DNA of 64,000 nt from Aureococcus anophagefferens (GCF_000186865.1 NW_008705587.1:395304-459303), one strand, 5' to 3'; positions 47,601 through 57,364 are shown, counted from the stretch's first letter. Notes: a model not told the origin generated them from the letters alone. Numbers and translations are program-made.

Positions 47601-49971
47601 CCGCGACCGCGACGACCTATGAAAGGTTTTCTTTTGCCGGCCGCGACACCATCGGGGACGCCGGCGCGCGACCCGCTCTTGCCGAGGTTCGTCGGCGACG
47701 CGCGGCCGTCGGGCGACGTCTGCTCGAAGGACTTGCGCGGCCCCCGCTCCGGCGACGGCGCGTTCTCGAAGGACGCGCGCGGCCCCCGGCCTGTGTGAAA
47801 ATCAAATAAAAAATGCGCATATGCGACCGTTTTGACACAATGTTTTCGGCTGTGCTTCGAGAACTCGATGAGAGCAATCGATCTGTCCAAAAATCAGCCG
47901 AATCGACTTCGATTTGACCGAGCTCGAGAATGTCAAAGTTTGGTCGGGACGTCCCAAAACCAGTGGGTGATTTGCGCACGGCCCCCGGCGGCTCGCGGTG
48001 AGCTTCGCCTCGACGGCGAGCTCGACGCGCACGGCCTTGAGCCACTTGATCCAGTAGAGCTGCCACTTGCCCACGGCGCCGGCGCCGTCCTCGCCGCCGT
48101 TGAAGCGCGCCATGAGCGCCATGAACTCGTCGCGCTCGATGCCGCCGTTGCCGTCCGCGTCCGCGAGCGTGATCATGCCGTAGGACTCGCGCTCCGTCAT
48201 CTTGACGCCGAGCTGGGCGAGCGTGCCCATGAGCTCGGACGCCGAGATGGACCCGTCGCCGTTGATGTCGAGCTCGTCGAAGCACGCGCCGTAGTGCTTC
48301 CGCTGCTCGCGCGAGAGCCGCGTCGCCGGGTCGTCGAGCGCGAGGCGCGCCTTGACGTCCTCGCGCGTCTCGAGCCGCGGGAACCAGGCCCAGAGCGACG
48401 CCCAGCGCGTCTTCTTGAGGCGCGGGTCCTCGCGGCTCGCGAGGCACTCGTAGAACTCGGACCGGCTCAGGCCCCGGTCGTCGTCGCTGTTCCAGTCGCC
48501 CGCGGCGACCATGGCCTTGGCGGCCTCGAGGTCGCAGGCGTCGCCCAGGGACTTGAGGCCGCCCTGGAGCGCCTTGGTCGCGAGGCGCGCGGACCCGTCG
48601 GGCGGCGGCCGGCCGTCGCCGCCGAACGCGTAGAGCGCGTCGAAGAACTGGTCGAGCGTCCGCCTGCGTGGAACTCAAATCTTCAGCCCGACTTCAATGT
48701 GAGCGTATTCGAAAGTCTCGACACAAGCTCTTCGACCGTGCTTCGAGAACTCGACGAGAGCCATCGATTCGTCCAAAAGTCAGCCGAATCGATTTCGATT
48801 CGACCGAGCTCGAGAATTTCAAAGTTTGGTCGGGACGTCCCGAACCGGCGGTCGATTTGCGCGCGGGCGTCCGCCGCGCGTGCGTCGACCAGCCCTTGCG
48901 GAGGTCGCGCGCCCGGAGGCGCTTCTTCGGCCGCTCCTTGGGCGGCAGGCCCTCCTTCTGGCGGCGCCGCGCCTCGTCGTCCTCCTCCTCGCCCTCGCGG
49001 CGCTTCGAGAGCTCGAGGTCCTCGGGCACGGGGAAGAGCCAGCGCCACCACCAGTCGCGCTGGATGACCTTGGCCCGGCCGCGGGCCTTGCGCTTGTTCT
49101 TCGAGTTCGGCGGCGCGCGCATGGCCACGTACCAGAGGAACTGCTCCAGGGAGATCTCGCCGTCCTCGGAGCCGGCCTCGACGCACATCTGCACGACTGC
49201 GCCCTCGTCGACGTCGACCTTCTCCGCGTTCAGCGCGTCGATGATCTCGCCGCCGTCGAGGCGCCCGCTCTTGTCGTCGTCGATGAGCTCGAAGGCCGCG
49301 CGCAGCTCGCGCACCTCGCCCTCGCTCAGCGTCCGCGGCTCCGCGAGGCGCTTGACGGCGTCGGGCGCCGCCGCGCTCAGCGCGAGCGACGCCGCGGACC
49401 CGTCGGACCCGTTGGCGCTGTCGACGGAGTTGCGCCGGCTCCGCCGGCCCTTGGCCTCGGCCTCGGCCTTGTCGACCTCGGCGCGCTCCTGCTTGGCGAC
49501 GAGCCGCATCTGCGCGAGCTTCGGCAGCCACGAGTCGAGCCAGTGCTCGAGGCCCGTCGACTTCTCGTTGCGGGCCATGTCGCGCGACTTGATCATCATC
49601 TCCAGGAACTCGTCCCACTCCACGGACCCGTTGCCGTCGATCTACGAACACAGTGCATTCGCGTCGGCTTCTTCGGACGCGGGCCGCGCGCGTCGGCCGT
49701 GCGGATCATCTCCTCGGCCTCCTTCTCGCTGATGGTCACGTTCACGTGCTTCAGCAGGCCCACGCGCAGCTCCTCGGCGTCCAGCGATCCCTCGCCGGAC
49801 GTGTCGAGGTCGATGAACCTAGGCGCGGGGGTCCTGTCCTGCCCACGCGCGCGTGCGGGGGACGCCGCGGCCGCGCAGGCCGCGCAGGCGCCGGTACTCC
49901 TCGGAGCTGAAGCCCATGATCATGTCGTCTTCCGCATCCGCCGCCGCGGCGGCCGCCGCCTCCTCCGGCAT
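44693..49971 (-). CDS. Large multi-EF-hand protein, nine exons
   Basis: Exons (minus strand order): 49971..49877, 49818..49692, 49641..48875, 48663..47990, 47790..47673, 47616..46300, 46114..45457, 45313..45264, 45071..44693. They join in frame throughout, giving 1394 aa. At least seven EF-hands are readable: LDTSGEGSLDAEE, ADIDGNGSVEWDEF, IDDDKSGRLDGGEI, LDINGDGSISASEL, ADADGNGGIERDEF, VDVNSDGGLELHEL and FDLNGDGIVDFPEF, plus degenerate ones. Ser/Lys-rich disordered regions lie between, with KKGPEPSEEASELSAKISAL in the middle. The ~125-residue C-terminus (RLLRTAGWRVINKHWHEAIK) is not recognised. A calcium-sensing scaffold is inferred. Five of eight introns belong to one introner-like family; three are 50-58 bp. 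It shares a 142-bp promoter with the next sulfotransferase gene. Confidence 0.85.
45072..45263 (-). mobile_element. Introner-like element, degraded (intron 8 of EF-hand gene)
   Basis: 192-bp intron read on the minus strand as GC…CGCAG. It shares the core GTCGAATCGAAGTCGATTTT with the elements at 47791 and 48664. I find no convincing direct repeat (GCGGGGGA versus GTTCCGCG), so it is either older or placed with the wrong donor; the frame supports the splice. Confidence 0.55.
45314..45456 (-). mobile_element. Introner-like element, shortened (intron 7 of EF-hand gene)
   Basis: 143-bp GT-AG intron. The core (TCGTTTTTGGACGAGC, then CGTCGAGTTCTCGAAG on the minus strand) is shared with the neighbouring elements, but ~50 bp are missing. 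Only the first three or four bases of the putative flanking repeat agree (GTGTGTGC versus GTGCTCCA). The acceptor TTTCTTTGCAG is a more normal pyrimidine-rich one. Confidence 0.65.
46115..46299 (-). mobile_element. Introner-like element (intron 6 of EF-hand gene)
   Basis: 185-bp GT-AG intron. The insert begins CGGGGCGGGAAAAGGGTG and ends CACCCTGTTCCGCCCAG, clear inverted-repeat ends of the same subtype as 5336 and 50776. Flanks GTCCGCCA and GTCCTTCG agree in only the first four bases, so the repeat has decayed or was short. Confidence 0.8.
47791..47989 (-). mobile_element. Introner-like element, perfect 8-bp repeat, GC-AG (intron 4)
   Basis: 199-bp intron. GCCGGGGG is found at 47982-47989 and again at 47783-47790. 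The insert starts CCGTGCGCAAATC and ends GATTTTCACACAG, giving terminal inverted repeats of ~13 bases. The GC donor comes from the upstream repeat. Confidence 0.85.
48664..48874 (-). mobile_element. Introner-like element, perfect 8-bp repeat, GC-AG (intron 3)
   Basis: 211-bp intron. GCGGACGC is found at 48867-48874 and again at 48656-48663. The insert starts CCGCGCGCAAATCGACC and ends GAGTTCCACGCAG. It is ~70-80% like the element at 47791 over its length, including CTCGAGCTCGGTCGAATC. Splicing restores the frame exactly. Confidence 0.88.
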
Positions 49972-50113
49972 GGGAGGTGCCGAGGCTGTCGCTTCACCTC
50001 GTAAAGCACTCTCCCATACACTGGCCGAAGAGCCGACTCGATGCTGCCGCTCTAATAGATTTGAATGCATCATCGGATAAATCTTCGTGGTTTCTGTCGT
50101 CTTGAAGCTCACG

Positions 50114-51567
50114 ATGGCGGCCCTCGTCGAGGCCTCGGCCCTGCAGCCCTGGGCCGTGCTCAAGGCCTTCGCCGGCGGCGTCGCGCGCGGCGAGGACACG
50201 GCCTTCGAGTGGGACCCGCCGGACGCGCCCAAGTCGTGCACGAGCTGGAACGAGGCCGTGCACGGCGCCGAGCCCCTGGCCCTGCTCGAGGGCGAGGCGC
50301 GCGAGAACTTCGCGACGGCGCCGAAGCGGCCGCCGGCGCAGTTCAAGAGCTTCCGCGACTTCGCGATCAAGCTCAACTCCCAGGAGCGGAGCAACAAGCG
50401 CGCGCGGCCCATGCTCTTCGTCGGGGGCTGCCACCGGTCCGGCACGTCCGTGCTCGCGCGGCTCCTGAAGCGGAGCCCGCTCGTCGCCGGCATGGAGGAC
50501 ACGGACGCGCCCGAGGACGAGGGCCAGCACCTCCAGCACGTGCTGCCGACGGACGAGGAGCACGGCGGCGTCGGCTGCTTCGCGCTCGACGCAAAGTACC
50601 GCTGGACGGAGCGGACGACGGACCCGGACCCCGTCGCCTGCGGCGAGCAGCTGCTCTACAGCTGGGGCAACTGGTGGCTGCGGTCGAGCCGGCGCCGGGG
50701 CCGGTCCGCGCGGCCGGGCGTCGTCATGCGGCCGCTGCTCCTCGAGAAGACGCCGAGCAACATCGTGCACACGCGGCGGCTCCCGGGGCGGGAACGGGGT
50801 GATTCGACGTCGCTTCAACGTGAGTGTTTCGTGCGCGCGCGTTCCGGCAACCGAATCCACGCGTCGAGGGCGCTCCGAGAGATGATCGCTCGTCCAAAGA
50901 TCAGCCGACACGAGTGGACAACGACCGAGAGAGGAGCCTTTGGGAAGTTCGCACCCTTGTCCCGCCCAGGTGGCTCCGGCGCGCGTTCGGCCCCGCGGCG
51001 CGGTTCCTCATCATTGTGCGCCACCCGCTGGCCTGCGCGCTGGCGACGCGCGAGTTCCTCAAGGAGTTCGAATCGCCGACGCCGACGCTGCGCACGTGCC
51101 TGAGGAACTGGGTCGCCGCGCACGCGGCGCTCGACGAGGACGCCGTCGAGCTCCGGCGCATGGCGCTCCTCGACGACGTCAGGCACGGCTCGGGCGACGC
51201 GTGCCTCCTGCGCATCGCCTTCTCCGACCTCGTGCGGGACCCGGCGGCCGTGCTCGAGCGCATCGGCGCGGAGCTCGTCGACGCGCCGCTCCACGTGGCG
51301 GCCGAGGACGTCGCCGCCGTCGTCAAGGAGGGCGACCCGGACGACAAGTACCGCGCCATGTGGCGCGAGTGGCCGGACAGGCCCTTCCGCTGGGACGAGA
51401 ACGGCACCTTCGAGCTCGGCTCGGACAAGCCCGCGCCCCCCGCGCGCCGCGAGGCGGGCGCCGCGGGCATCGTCGCCGAGTTCACGGAGCCGCTCGCGCG
51501 GCTGGGCTTCCCGCGCGCGTTCAAGGACGACTGGGCGAGGACGCCGCCGCCGGAACCCGCGGATTAA
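50114..51567 (+). CDS. Sulfotransferase family protein
   Basis: Exons 50114..50775 and 50970..51567 give 419 aa. FVGGCHRSGTSVLARLLKRS is the PAPS 5'-phosphosulfate loop, and RFLIIVRHPLACALATREFL, just after the intron, holds the 3'-phosphate-binding Arg and following helix. EKTPSNIVHTRWL is re-formed across the splice junction. No clear signal peptide (MAALVEASALQPWAVLKAF is only mildly hydrophobic), so it may be cytosolic or anchored at its N-terminus. The acceptor is unknown: carbohydrate or small-molecule sulfation is possible. It differs from the sulfotransferase at 12231 and is not a recent duplicate. Confidence 0.85.
50776..50969 (+). mobile_element. Introner-like element in reverse orientation, GC-AG intron
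   Basis: 194-bp intron. The flanking repeat GCGGCTCC (50776-50783) matches GTGGCTCC (50970-50977) at 7 of 8 bases. The insert begins CGGGGCGGGAACGGGGTG and ends CCCTTGTCCCGCCCAG. Its core CCAAAGATCAGCCGACACGA is the reverse complement, relative to transcription, of the elements at 5336 and 46115. The element is therefore spliced in the opposite orientation, using the AG carried by its other end. Confidence 0.88.
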
Positions 51568-51723
51568 AGCCTCGGACGTTCCGGCCTTTGGGGCTGCGCA
51601 CTTGGCTGCGCAAGCCTCGCAGTCGCACGCTTGGACGGCAAGGTCGGCCCCGGCAATGGTTGATGCTTCCTTGGGTGCACAACGATGCATCTATGGAATG
51701 CTGGCATAATGCGCGCTAATACC

Positions 51724-52274
51724 ATGCTCCAGCTCGCGCTCCTCGGCGCCCTGACGGCGCGCGCGGCCGGCGATTGCGCCTGCACCGACTTTGCAATGCC
51801 TGCGATGTCCTCACGCGGCGTCCACGGGGGGTACCTCGGCGAAACTGACCAGGAAATACTTGGTAGATTACATCTCACAGGAAGGCAGCTCCGGAGGCTG
51901 GGCTTCGCTCGTGGGGCTGTCGGCCTGCGGCTGGATCGAGGCGAACGGACCGCTCGGCGGCGGGCCGTCGAACGGCTACGGGGGCTGCGACGGGTAGTGA
52001 GCTTTGGTTCGTCTTGAAGGACTCGGATGGCAACTACATTTCATATTGCTGGGGAACGCACCAGCTGTGCACATACCCATTCGGACCACGCGCAAAGGAC
52101 TGGGGCAGCTTTGAAAGCGCAGCGCAGTTTTGCTTTGTCAACGGTGCCCTGATGGTTGACCTCGGCGCGGTTATCAACCCAGATCCGCCTTACGACGTCC
52201 GCTTTGTCACCGAGAGTATCGCGGCGACCGCAACTGCGAAGAGTGCCAGCTTTGTGTTTGAAATTGCCCGGTAA
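51724..52274 (+). pseudogene. Small secreted protein gene with frameshift, lower GC
   Basis: MLQLALLGALTARAAGDCAC is a signal peptide. A 61-bp GT-AG intron (51820..51880) would join it to GSSGGWASLVGLSACGWIEA. That frame hits a stop at 51996. Dropping one T there continues as GCDGSELWFVLKDSDGNYIS up to a stop at 52274 (…SASFVFEIAR). The reading is coherent, so this is either a recently broken gene or an assembly error. Local GC and codon use are lower than neighbours (CATATTGC, GTTTTGCTTTG), a possible sign of transfer. I do not recognise the domain; the cysteines and secretion suggest an extracellular binding protein. Confidence 0.45.
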
Positions 52275-52431
52275 ACTGACCCGGTGGCGCCTGCGAGCGC
52301 CTACGCGTCCTTTGGGAGGTAAACATCGGCTAGATGCACATGTTGAAGCCGCTAGGCCTGCTAGGATCGAGCAAGCGACTTCGTCATCGCGCGTGCCGAC
52401 CTAAACGTCGTCGCGGACCGGACCTGAAACG

Positions 52432-53514
52432 ATGGCTCGCCTCATTGTCCTACTCGCGCTGCTCGCGACGGGCGCCGACGCGCTCACGCGCGCGACGCCG
52501 TCTATGGGCCTGCGCACCTGGGTGAAGGGCAAGCTCGGCGGCGGCAGCAAGGGGACGATCCTCACGGAGTCGCCGGCGGGCAAGAAGCAGGACTTCCTCG
52601 AGGCGTCGCCCTACTGGGACCAGTCCACGGTGCCCGTGAACACCTACAAAAACAAGTCGCCCTACACGACCAAGGTCGTGAGCTGCAAGCGCATCGTCGG
52701 CCCCGAGGCGACGGGCGAGACGTGCCACATCATCTTCGACCACCAGGGCAAGATGCCCTACTGGGAGGGCCAGTCCTTCGGCGTCATCGCCGACGGCACG
52801 AACCCGAAGAACGGCAAGCCCCACACGGTGCGCCTCTACTCCATCGCCGCGTCGCGCTACGGCGACGACATGACGGGCAAGACGACGTCGCTCTGCGTGC
52901 GCCGCGCGACGTACTGGGACCCGGAGATGGGCAAGGACGACCCGGCGAAGAAGGGCGTCTGCTCCAACTTCATCTGCGACTCCAAGCCCGGCGACGCGGT
53001 CAAGATGACGGGCCCCTCCGGCAAGGTCATGCTCATGCCCGAGGAGAAGGCGGACACGGACTACATCATGGTCGCCACGGGCACGGGCATCGCGCCCTAC
53101 CGGTCCTTCATCCGCCGCCTCTTCACGGAGACGACGCCCGCCGGCGAGGCCTACAAGGGCACGGCCTGGCTCTTCCTCGGCGTCGCCAACAGCGACGCGC
53201 TCCTCTACGACGAGGAGTGGCAGGCGACGCTCGCCAAGTACCCGGACAACTTCAAGCTCGACTACGCGCTCAGCCGCGAGCAGTCCAACTCCAAGGGCGG
53301 CAAGATGTACATCCAGGACAAGGTCGAGGAGTACGCCGACGAGATCTTCGACCGCCTCGGCAAGGGCGCCGTCATGTACTTCTGCGGCCTCAAGGGCATG
53401 ATGCCGGGCATCCAGGACATGCTCAAGAGCGTCTGCGACAAGAAGGGCCTCGACTACGACGAGTACATCAAGGACCTCAAGAAGAAGGGCCAGTGGCGCG
53501 TCGAGGTCTACTAG
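52432..53514 (+). CDS. petH: Plastid ferredoxin-NADP+ reductase
   Basis: Single exon, 360 aa. [20 protein letters not shown] is a signal peptide, and the following basic stretch ([17 protein letters not shown]) serves as the transit part of a complex-plastid leader. FAD binding: [13 protein letters not shown], with the Arg-x-Tyr-Ser motif, and [18 protein letters not shown] binding: [19 protein letters not shown] and [16 protein letters not shown]. The C-terminus WRVEVY ends in the Tyr that stacks on flavin. The enzyme passes electrons from ferredoxin to NADP+ at the thylakoid. All key residues are present. Codon use is highly biased, in line with strong expression. Confidence 0.97.
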   Translation: MARLIVLLALLATGADALTRATPSMGLRTWVKGKLGGGSKGTILTESPAGKKQDFLEASPYWDQSTVPVNTYKNKSPYTTKVVSCKRIVGPEATGETCHIIFDHQGKMPYWEGQSFGVIADGTNPKNGKPHTVRLYSIAASRYGDDMTGKTTSLCVRRATYWDPEMGKDDPAKKGVCSNFICDSKPGDAVKMTGPSGKVMLMPEEKADTDYIMVATGTGIAPYRSFIRRLFTETTPAGEAYKGTAWLFLGVANSDALLYDEEWQATLAKYPDNFKLDYALSREQSNSKGGKMYIQDKVEEYADEIFDRLGKGAVMYFCGLKGMMPGIQDMLKSVCDKKGLDYDEYIKDLKKKGQWRVEVY

Positions 53515-53653
53515 GCGCCGGGAGCTGCGCCGTCCGCGGCCGCGCCTCGACACCTCCTGCATGCTAACAATCTGCCAGTGTGTCTACTATCGGGGAGCGC
53601 CGCCGTGCGCCATGGCCCACACTCCCGGCCGGCTACGTACGGTCCCTAGCACC

Positions 53654-54616
53654 CTATGGCCGCCGCCTTCTTCGATCGCGCGGGCACATGGTCCCGCAGT
53701 TGGGCGCGCCGCAGCCGAGGTGCGAGCCCGCGCCGCGGTTGTGCGTGACGGCGACGGTCGTGCTGCCCTTGAGCCGCGTCGAGAGCGGGAAGACGCGCCG
53801 CGCGGCGACGTGCCAGTAGTAGGTGATCCACCAGGAGAACATCGTCGCGCCGGAGACGTCCCGGTGCGTGCGGACGCAGCACGGCTCCGTCGGGCCGGCG
53901 CAGGCGTAGAAGGAGGCGAGCGAGTTCAGGACGCTCGCCGCCGCGGCGCGCGGCAGGATCCAGAAGTTGTCCGGCGCCCCCTTGCCGCCGGCGTACCACG
54001 TGCCGGCGTCGTACTCGCAGTGGGGCCCGAAGGGGAAGTCGTAGAGCACGTCGGGCCGGCTGAAGACGACGGCGTCGAAGCGCTTGTTGGTGGCGCGCTC
54101 GCGGCCGGCGACGAGCGCGTGGCCCGCGGCCATGGACGACCACCACGCGTGCGCGCGCCGCCGGTAGTCGTCGCGCGCGAAGCCCGTGCCCGCGACGCAG
54201 TCCCGGGCCGCGGGCGCCAGGGGCGGCGGGTCCGCGGCCGTGTCGTTGTCGGGCACGCGCGCGACGACCGACGGCCCGAGCGCGGCGTCGAGCGCGGCCC
54301 ACTGCGCGGCCGTGACGTTGCCGACGCCGCGCAGGTAGAGGAGCACCTCCGAGTCCCGCGCGGCGGCGAAGGAGTCGACGACGAAGCGCTTGTAGGACCC
54401 GTGGACGTCCGGCCGCTCGACGAAGCCGCGCGACGCGCCGGCGACGAGGAACGCGACGCGCGGCGGCGCGCCGGCGCAGGTCCGCGTGCTGTTGCGGCAG
54501 GGCAGCCCGCCCCAGTCGAGCCACGGCGCGAGGCCGTTGTACTTGTGCACGAAGTACTTGATCGTCTGGCGGTCGTCCGCCGCGGCCAGGGCCGCGACGA
54601 GGAGGCGCCGCAGCAT
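53654..54616 (-). CDS. Putative secretory glycosyltransferase-like protein
   Basis: Single exon, 320 aa from ATG 54616 (MLRRLLVAALAAADDRQT, a signal peptide or anchor). The centre shows RVAFLVAGASRGFVERPDVH at the start of an alpha/beta fold, and KRFDAVVFSRPDVLYDFPF, a DxD-like segment seen in several uncharacterised Golgi-type glycosyltransferase families. Several Asn-x-Thr/Ser sites and paired cysteines (CAGPTEPCCVRTH, HLGCGAPNCGTMC) suggest a lumenal protein. I cannot assign a family with confidence. Convergent with FNR and divergent from the helicase gene. Confidence 0.55.
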   Translation of the reverse strand: MLRRLLVAALAAADDRQTIKYFVHKYNGLAPWLDWGGLPCRNSTRTCAGAPPRVAFLVAGASRGFVERPDVHGSYKRFVVDSFAAARDSEVLLYLRGVGNVTAAQWAALDAALGPSVVARVPDNDTAADPPPLAPAARDCVAGTGFARDDYRRRAHAWWSSMAAGHALVAGRERATNKRFDAVVFSRPDVLYDFPFGPHCEYDAGTWYAGGKGAPDNFWILPRAAAASVLNSLASFYACAGPTEPCCVRTHRDVSGATMFSWWITYYWHVAARRVFPLSTRLKGSTTVAVTHNRGAGSHLGCGAPNCGTMCPRDRRRRRP

Positions 54617-54809
54617 CAGGCCGGGCTGCCGCCCCACGAGGAAGCCAGCATCGCGCCCTGGGGCAATGGTGAGCTAATGGTGCGGAGATGTTGATGCGGC
54701 TCTCACAGCTCAGCTCTCCGAAGCGGCTGAGCTCTCCCGACGCGCTGGCCGACGTTCTTCTGAATCGTAAGCAGCTCCGCGGCCCCTCGGTCGCGCCCCT
54801 CTCTCCAGA

Positions 54810-56579
54810 ATGCAAAAGCAGCCGCCGCCCCCGGCGTGGGTAGACCAGCTGAAGAAGGCCGCCGCACCGCGGACGACCGTGGACGTGAACAAAATGAAAG
54901 CGCACCCGTCGCTGCTCCCGTACCAGGTCGAGGCCGTCGGGTTCGCGATGGAACGCGGCGGCCGCGTCTTCTTAAACGATGAGATGGGCCTGGGCAAGAC
55001 CGCGCAGGCCTTGACGCTCATGCGCCAGTACCCCAACGACTGGCCGGTCTTGGTCGTCGCGCCCAAGGCCGTGCTCACGCAGTGGGAGCAGGAGGTCCAC
55101 CGCTGGATCGCGTCCAACGTCGTCGTCCAGATCGCGCGCGAGGGCAAGAAGACGGTCACGCGCATGGGCGCGAAGCAAACGATACTCACGTCGTGGAACT
55201 ACGACAGCCAGATCTGCATCTGCACCTACGACATCTTCCGGGCGAACCGGACGCTGCAGGCGCCGCCCGGGGGTGCGCAGTGGCGCTGCGTGATCCTCGA
55301 CGAGAGCCACAAGTGCAAGGACCCGAGCACCAAGCGCGCGAAGGAGATCATGCCCGTGGTCATGCGCGCGGATCACGTCGCGCTGCTGACCGGGACGCCG
55401 GCGCCCGCCGGCGCGAACGACCTCTGGAGCCAGCTCAAGATGGTGCTGCCCAAAGCCGCGCAGGATCACATGCCGTTCCACAACCAATGGCAGCAGCGCT
55501 ACTGCGTGTGCAAGGAAATCTACACGGGCTTGCGCACGATCGAGAATTGGACGGGATTCAATCCCGGGACCCAGACCGAGGTCAACGGCCTGTTGAAGAC
55601 GATGCAGATGCGGCGGCTTAAGACGGAGGTCCTGACGCAGCTCCCCGAGAAGCAGCGGCACGTGCTCTACCTCGAGGCGTCGCCGGGCGCCGCGAACAAG
55701 GCGAGCGGCCTCAAGGCGAAGTTCGAGGCCCTGCGGAACAAGGACGAGATCCTCGCCGCGGACCAGGAGCCGGTGCACGAGGTGATGAAGCTCTTCAGTG
55801 GCACCGCGGTCCTCGCAGCCGAGCCGTGCGTCGAGTGGGTCAAGGAGCACTTCTTCGAGGACGACAACGACACGCAGAAGATCATCGTCTTCGCGCACCA
55901 CCGCGAGGTGCTCGACAGGCTCGAGGCCGGCTTCCAGAAGATCAAGGGGGCGACGACGATCCGCGTCGACGGCTCGGTGCCCGGCGCGCAGCGCGAGGAG
56001 CGCATTAAGCGGTTCAAGACGGACGCGACGTGCCGCGTGGCCCTGCTGTCCATGGGCACGTGCTCCAACGGCCTGAACATGACCGAGGCGTCGACGATCC
56101 TCTTCGCGGAGATGACCTGGTCGCCGACGGACCACATGCAGGCCGAGGACCGCATCCACCGCGTCTCGCAGACGAACGCGTGCAACATCTACTACGCGAT
56201 GCTCCCGAATTCCCTGGGCTCGTTCATGTTCCGGCGGCTCCAGGCGAAGGCGCGCGACATCCGCGAGGTCGTCGACGGCCCGGACGCGACCGACCCGTCC
56301 TTGCGGACGACGAACTTCGTGACGCCGACGAAGCCGCCGGCCGCGGCGCGCGTGAAGCCCGCGGCGCCGGTGACGCCGCCCGTCGTCGTCGACCTCACGG
56401 AGGACTTCGAGGACGCGGCCGACGACGACGACGAGCCCATCGACCTCACGCAGGAGGAGGCCGCGCCCGCCTTGCCGGTCGTGACGCCGGCGGAGAAGAA
56501 GCGGCCGCGGGAGCCGGACAGCGACGACGACTCGGTCCTCGGCTACGACAGCGGCTTCGGCAAGAAGGCGCGCGGCTAA
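54810..56579 (+). CDS. SMARCAL1/ZRANB3-like SNF2 ATPase with SUMO-interacting motifs
   Basis: Single exon, 589 aa. LLPYQVEAVGFAMERGGRVF is the Q-motif-like start. Walker A is DEMGLGKTAQ, and motif II is DESH. Motif III is LLTGTPAPA. The second lobe has KIIVFAHHREVLDRLEAGFQ and motif VI QAEDRIHRVSQ. Compactness and the GIPxxRRP-like entry suggest the distant-SNF2 group of SMARCAL1/ZRANB3, which reanneal DNA and remodel stalled forks. The C-terminus has two SUMO-interacting motifs, VVVDLTEDFED and PIDLTQEE, and ends with a basic patch. It lacks the HARP domain of animal SMARCAL1. Nuclear replication-stress role inferred. Confidence 0.88.
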   Translation: MQKQPPPPAWVDQLKKAAAPRTTVDVNKMKAHPSLLPYQVEAVGFAMERGGRVFLNDEMGLGKTAQALTLMRQYPNDWPVLVVAPKAVLTQWEQEVHRWIASNVVVQIAREGKKTVTRMGAKQTILTSWNYDSQICICTYDIFRANRTLQAPPGGAQWRCVILDESHKCKDPSTKRAKEIMPVVMRADHVALLTGTPAPAGANDLWSQLKMVLPKAAQDHMPFHNQWQQRYCVCKEIYTGLRTIENWTGFNPGTQTEVNGLLKTMQMRRLKTEVLTQLPEKQRHVLYLEASPGAANKASGLKAKFEALRNKDEILAADQEPVHEVMKLFSGTAVLAAEPCVEWVKEHFFEDDNDTQKIIVFAHHREVLDRLEAGFQKIKGATTIRVDGSVPGAQREERIKRFKTDATCRVALLSMGTCSNGLNMTEASTILFAEMTWSPTDHMQAEDRIHRVSQTNACNIYYAMLPNSLGSFMFRRLQAKARDIREVVDGPDATDPSLRTTNFVTPTKPPAAARVKPAAPVTPPVVVDLTEDFEDAADDDDEPIDLTQEEAAPALPVVTPAEKKRPREPDSDDDSVLGYDSGFGKKARG

Positions 56580-56602
56580 TTTTACGTAACGACCACACAT
56601 TG

Positions 56603-57364
56603 TTACACATCGACGCCCTTCTGTCGCTCGTTCGCCAGGAAGGCGGCGACGGTCTCCTCGTACCAGGCCAGCGGCCGCGGCTTCTCCTCGGCGCGCGGCT
56701 CCTCCCTGCTCGCGGTCTTGCCCGACTTGGGCAGCGACAGGTCGAAGAGCGGCAGGTCGCGGCGCTCCGGCGGCGGCGCGAAGTTCGTCTCGGCGCCGGG
56801 GCCGTGGAGCCCGCGCGCCGTCTCGTCGTAGCAGGCCGCGGCCTCCGTCGCCGACGCGTACCAGCCGAGGCAGTAGTCGTAGCCCGTGCGGCCGCGGATC
56901 GTCGCGCGGTACTTGCCGGAGCTCGAGTTGTACTCGACGCCGAGGTAGGCCGTGCGCTCGAGGGCGGCGTCGGCGTCCGTGGGCGCCCGCTTCCGCGACG
57001 ACCCGCGGGCCTTGCCGCCGCCGCCGCCGGATCCGCCGCTCGCGGTCGACCGCGCGTCCGCGTCGCCCTTGCGGCCCGCCTTGGCCGCGGGCGCGGGGCC
57101 CGGCGACGACGCGCGCTTGCCGCCGGCCTTCGGTGACGCCTTTTTCGGAGGCGGCGGCTTGCGCGCCGGAGGCGCGGGCGCCTCGTCGGCGCCGCCGACG
57201 GCGCCGAAGAGCGTCGGCCGCTTGTTCGCGTTGGCCCACTTGGCGTCCTCCTCGCGCTTCGACAGCGCGAGCACGCGCTGCAGCTCGCGCTCGAAGGACG
57301 GGTCCTCGACGGACAGGCGGTCCGGCCGCTTCGAGCGACGCTGGCGCGTCGGTTCGAGCGCCAT
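56603..57364 (-). CDS. AP2/ERF-domain protein
   Basis: Single exon, 253 aa, starting MALEPTRQRRSKRPDRLS. After a basic, Pro/Lys-rich N-terminal half there is one AP2/ERF domain: YLGVEYNSSSGKYRATIRGR, CLGWYASATEAAACYDETAR, and LHGPGAETNF. The three-strand and helix pattern with the GW and the AA-x-x-YD motif is typical. AP2 domains bind DNA in plants and algae; in algae many are uncharacterised transcription factors. The tail is short (AWYEETVAAFLANE). It is 22 bp from the stop of the helicase gene and divergent from the Sgf11-like gene. Confidence 0.85.
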   Translation of the reverse strand: MALEPTRQRRSKRPDRLSVEDPSFERELQRVLALSKREEDAKWANANKRPTLFGAVGGADEAPAPPARKPPPPKKASPKAGGKRASSPGPAPAAKAGRKGDADARSTASGGSGGGGGKARGSSRKRAPTDADAALERTAYLGVEYNSSSGKYRATIRGRTGYDYCLGWYASATEAAACYDETARGLHGPGAETNFAPPPERRDLPLFDLSLPKSGKTASREEPRAEEKPRPLAWYEETVAAFLANERQKGVDV

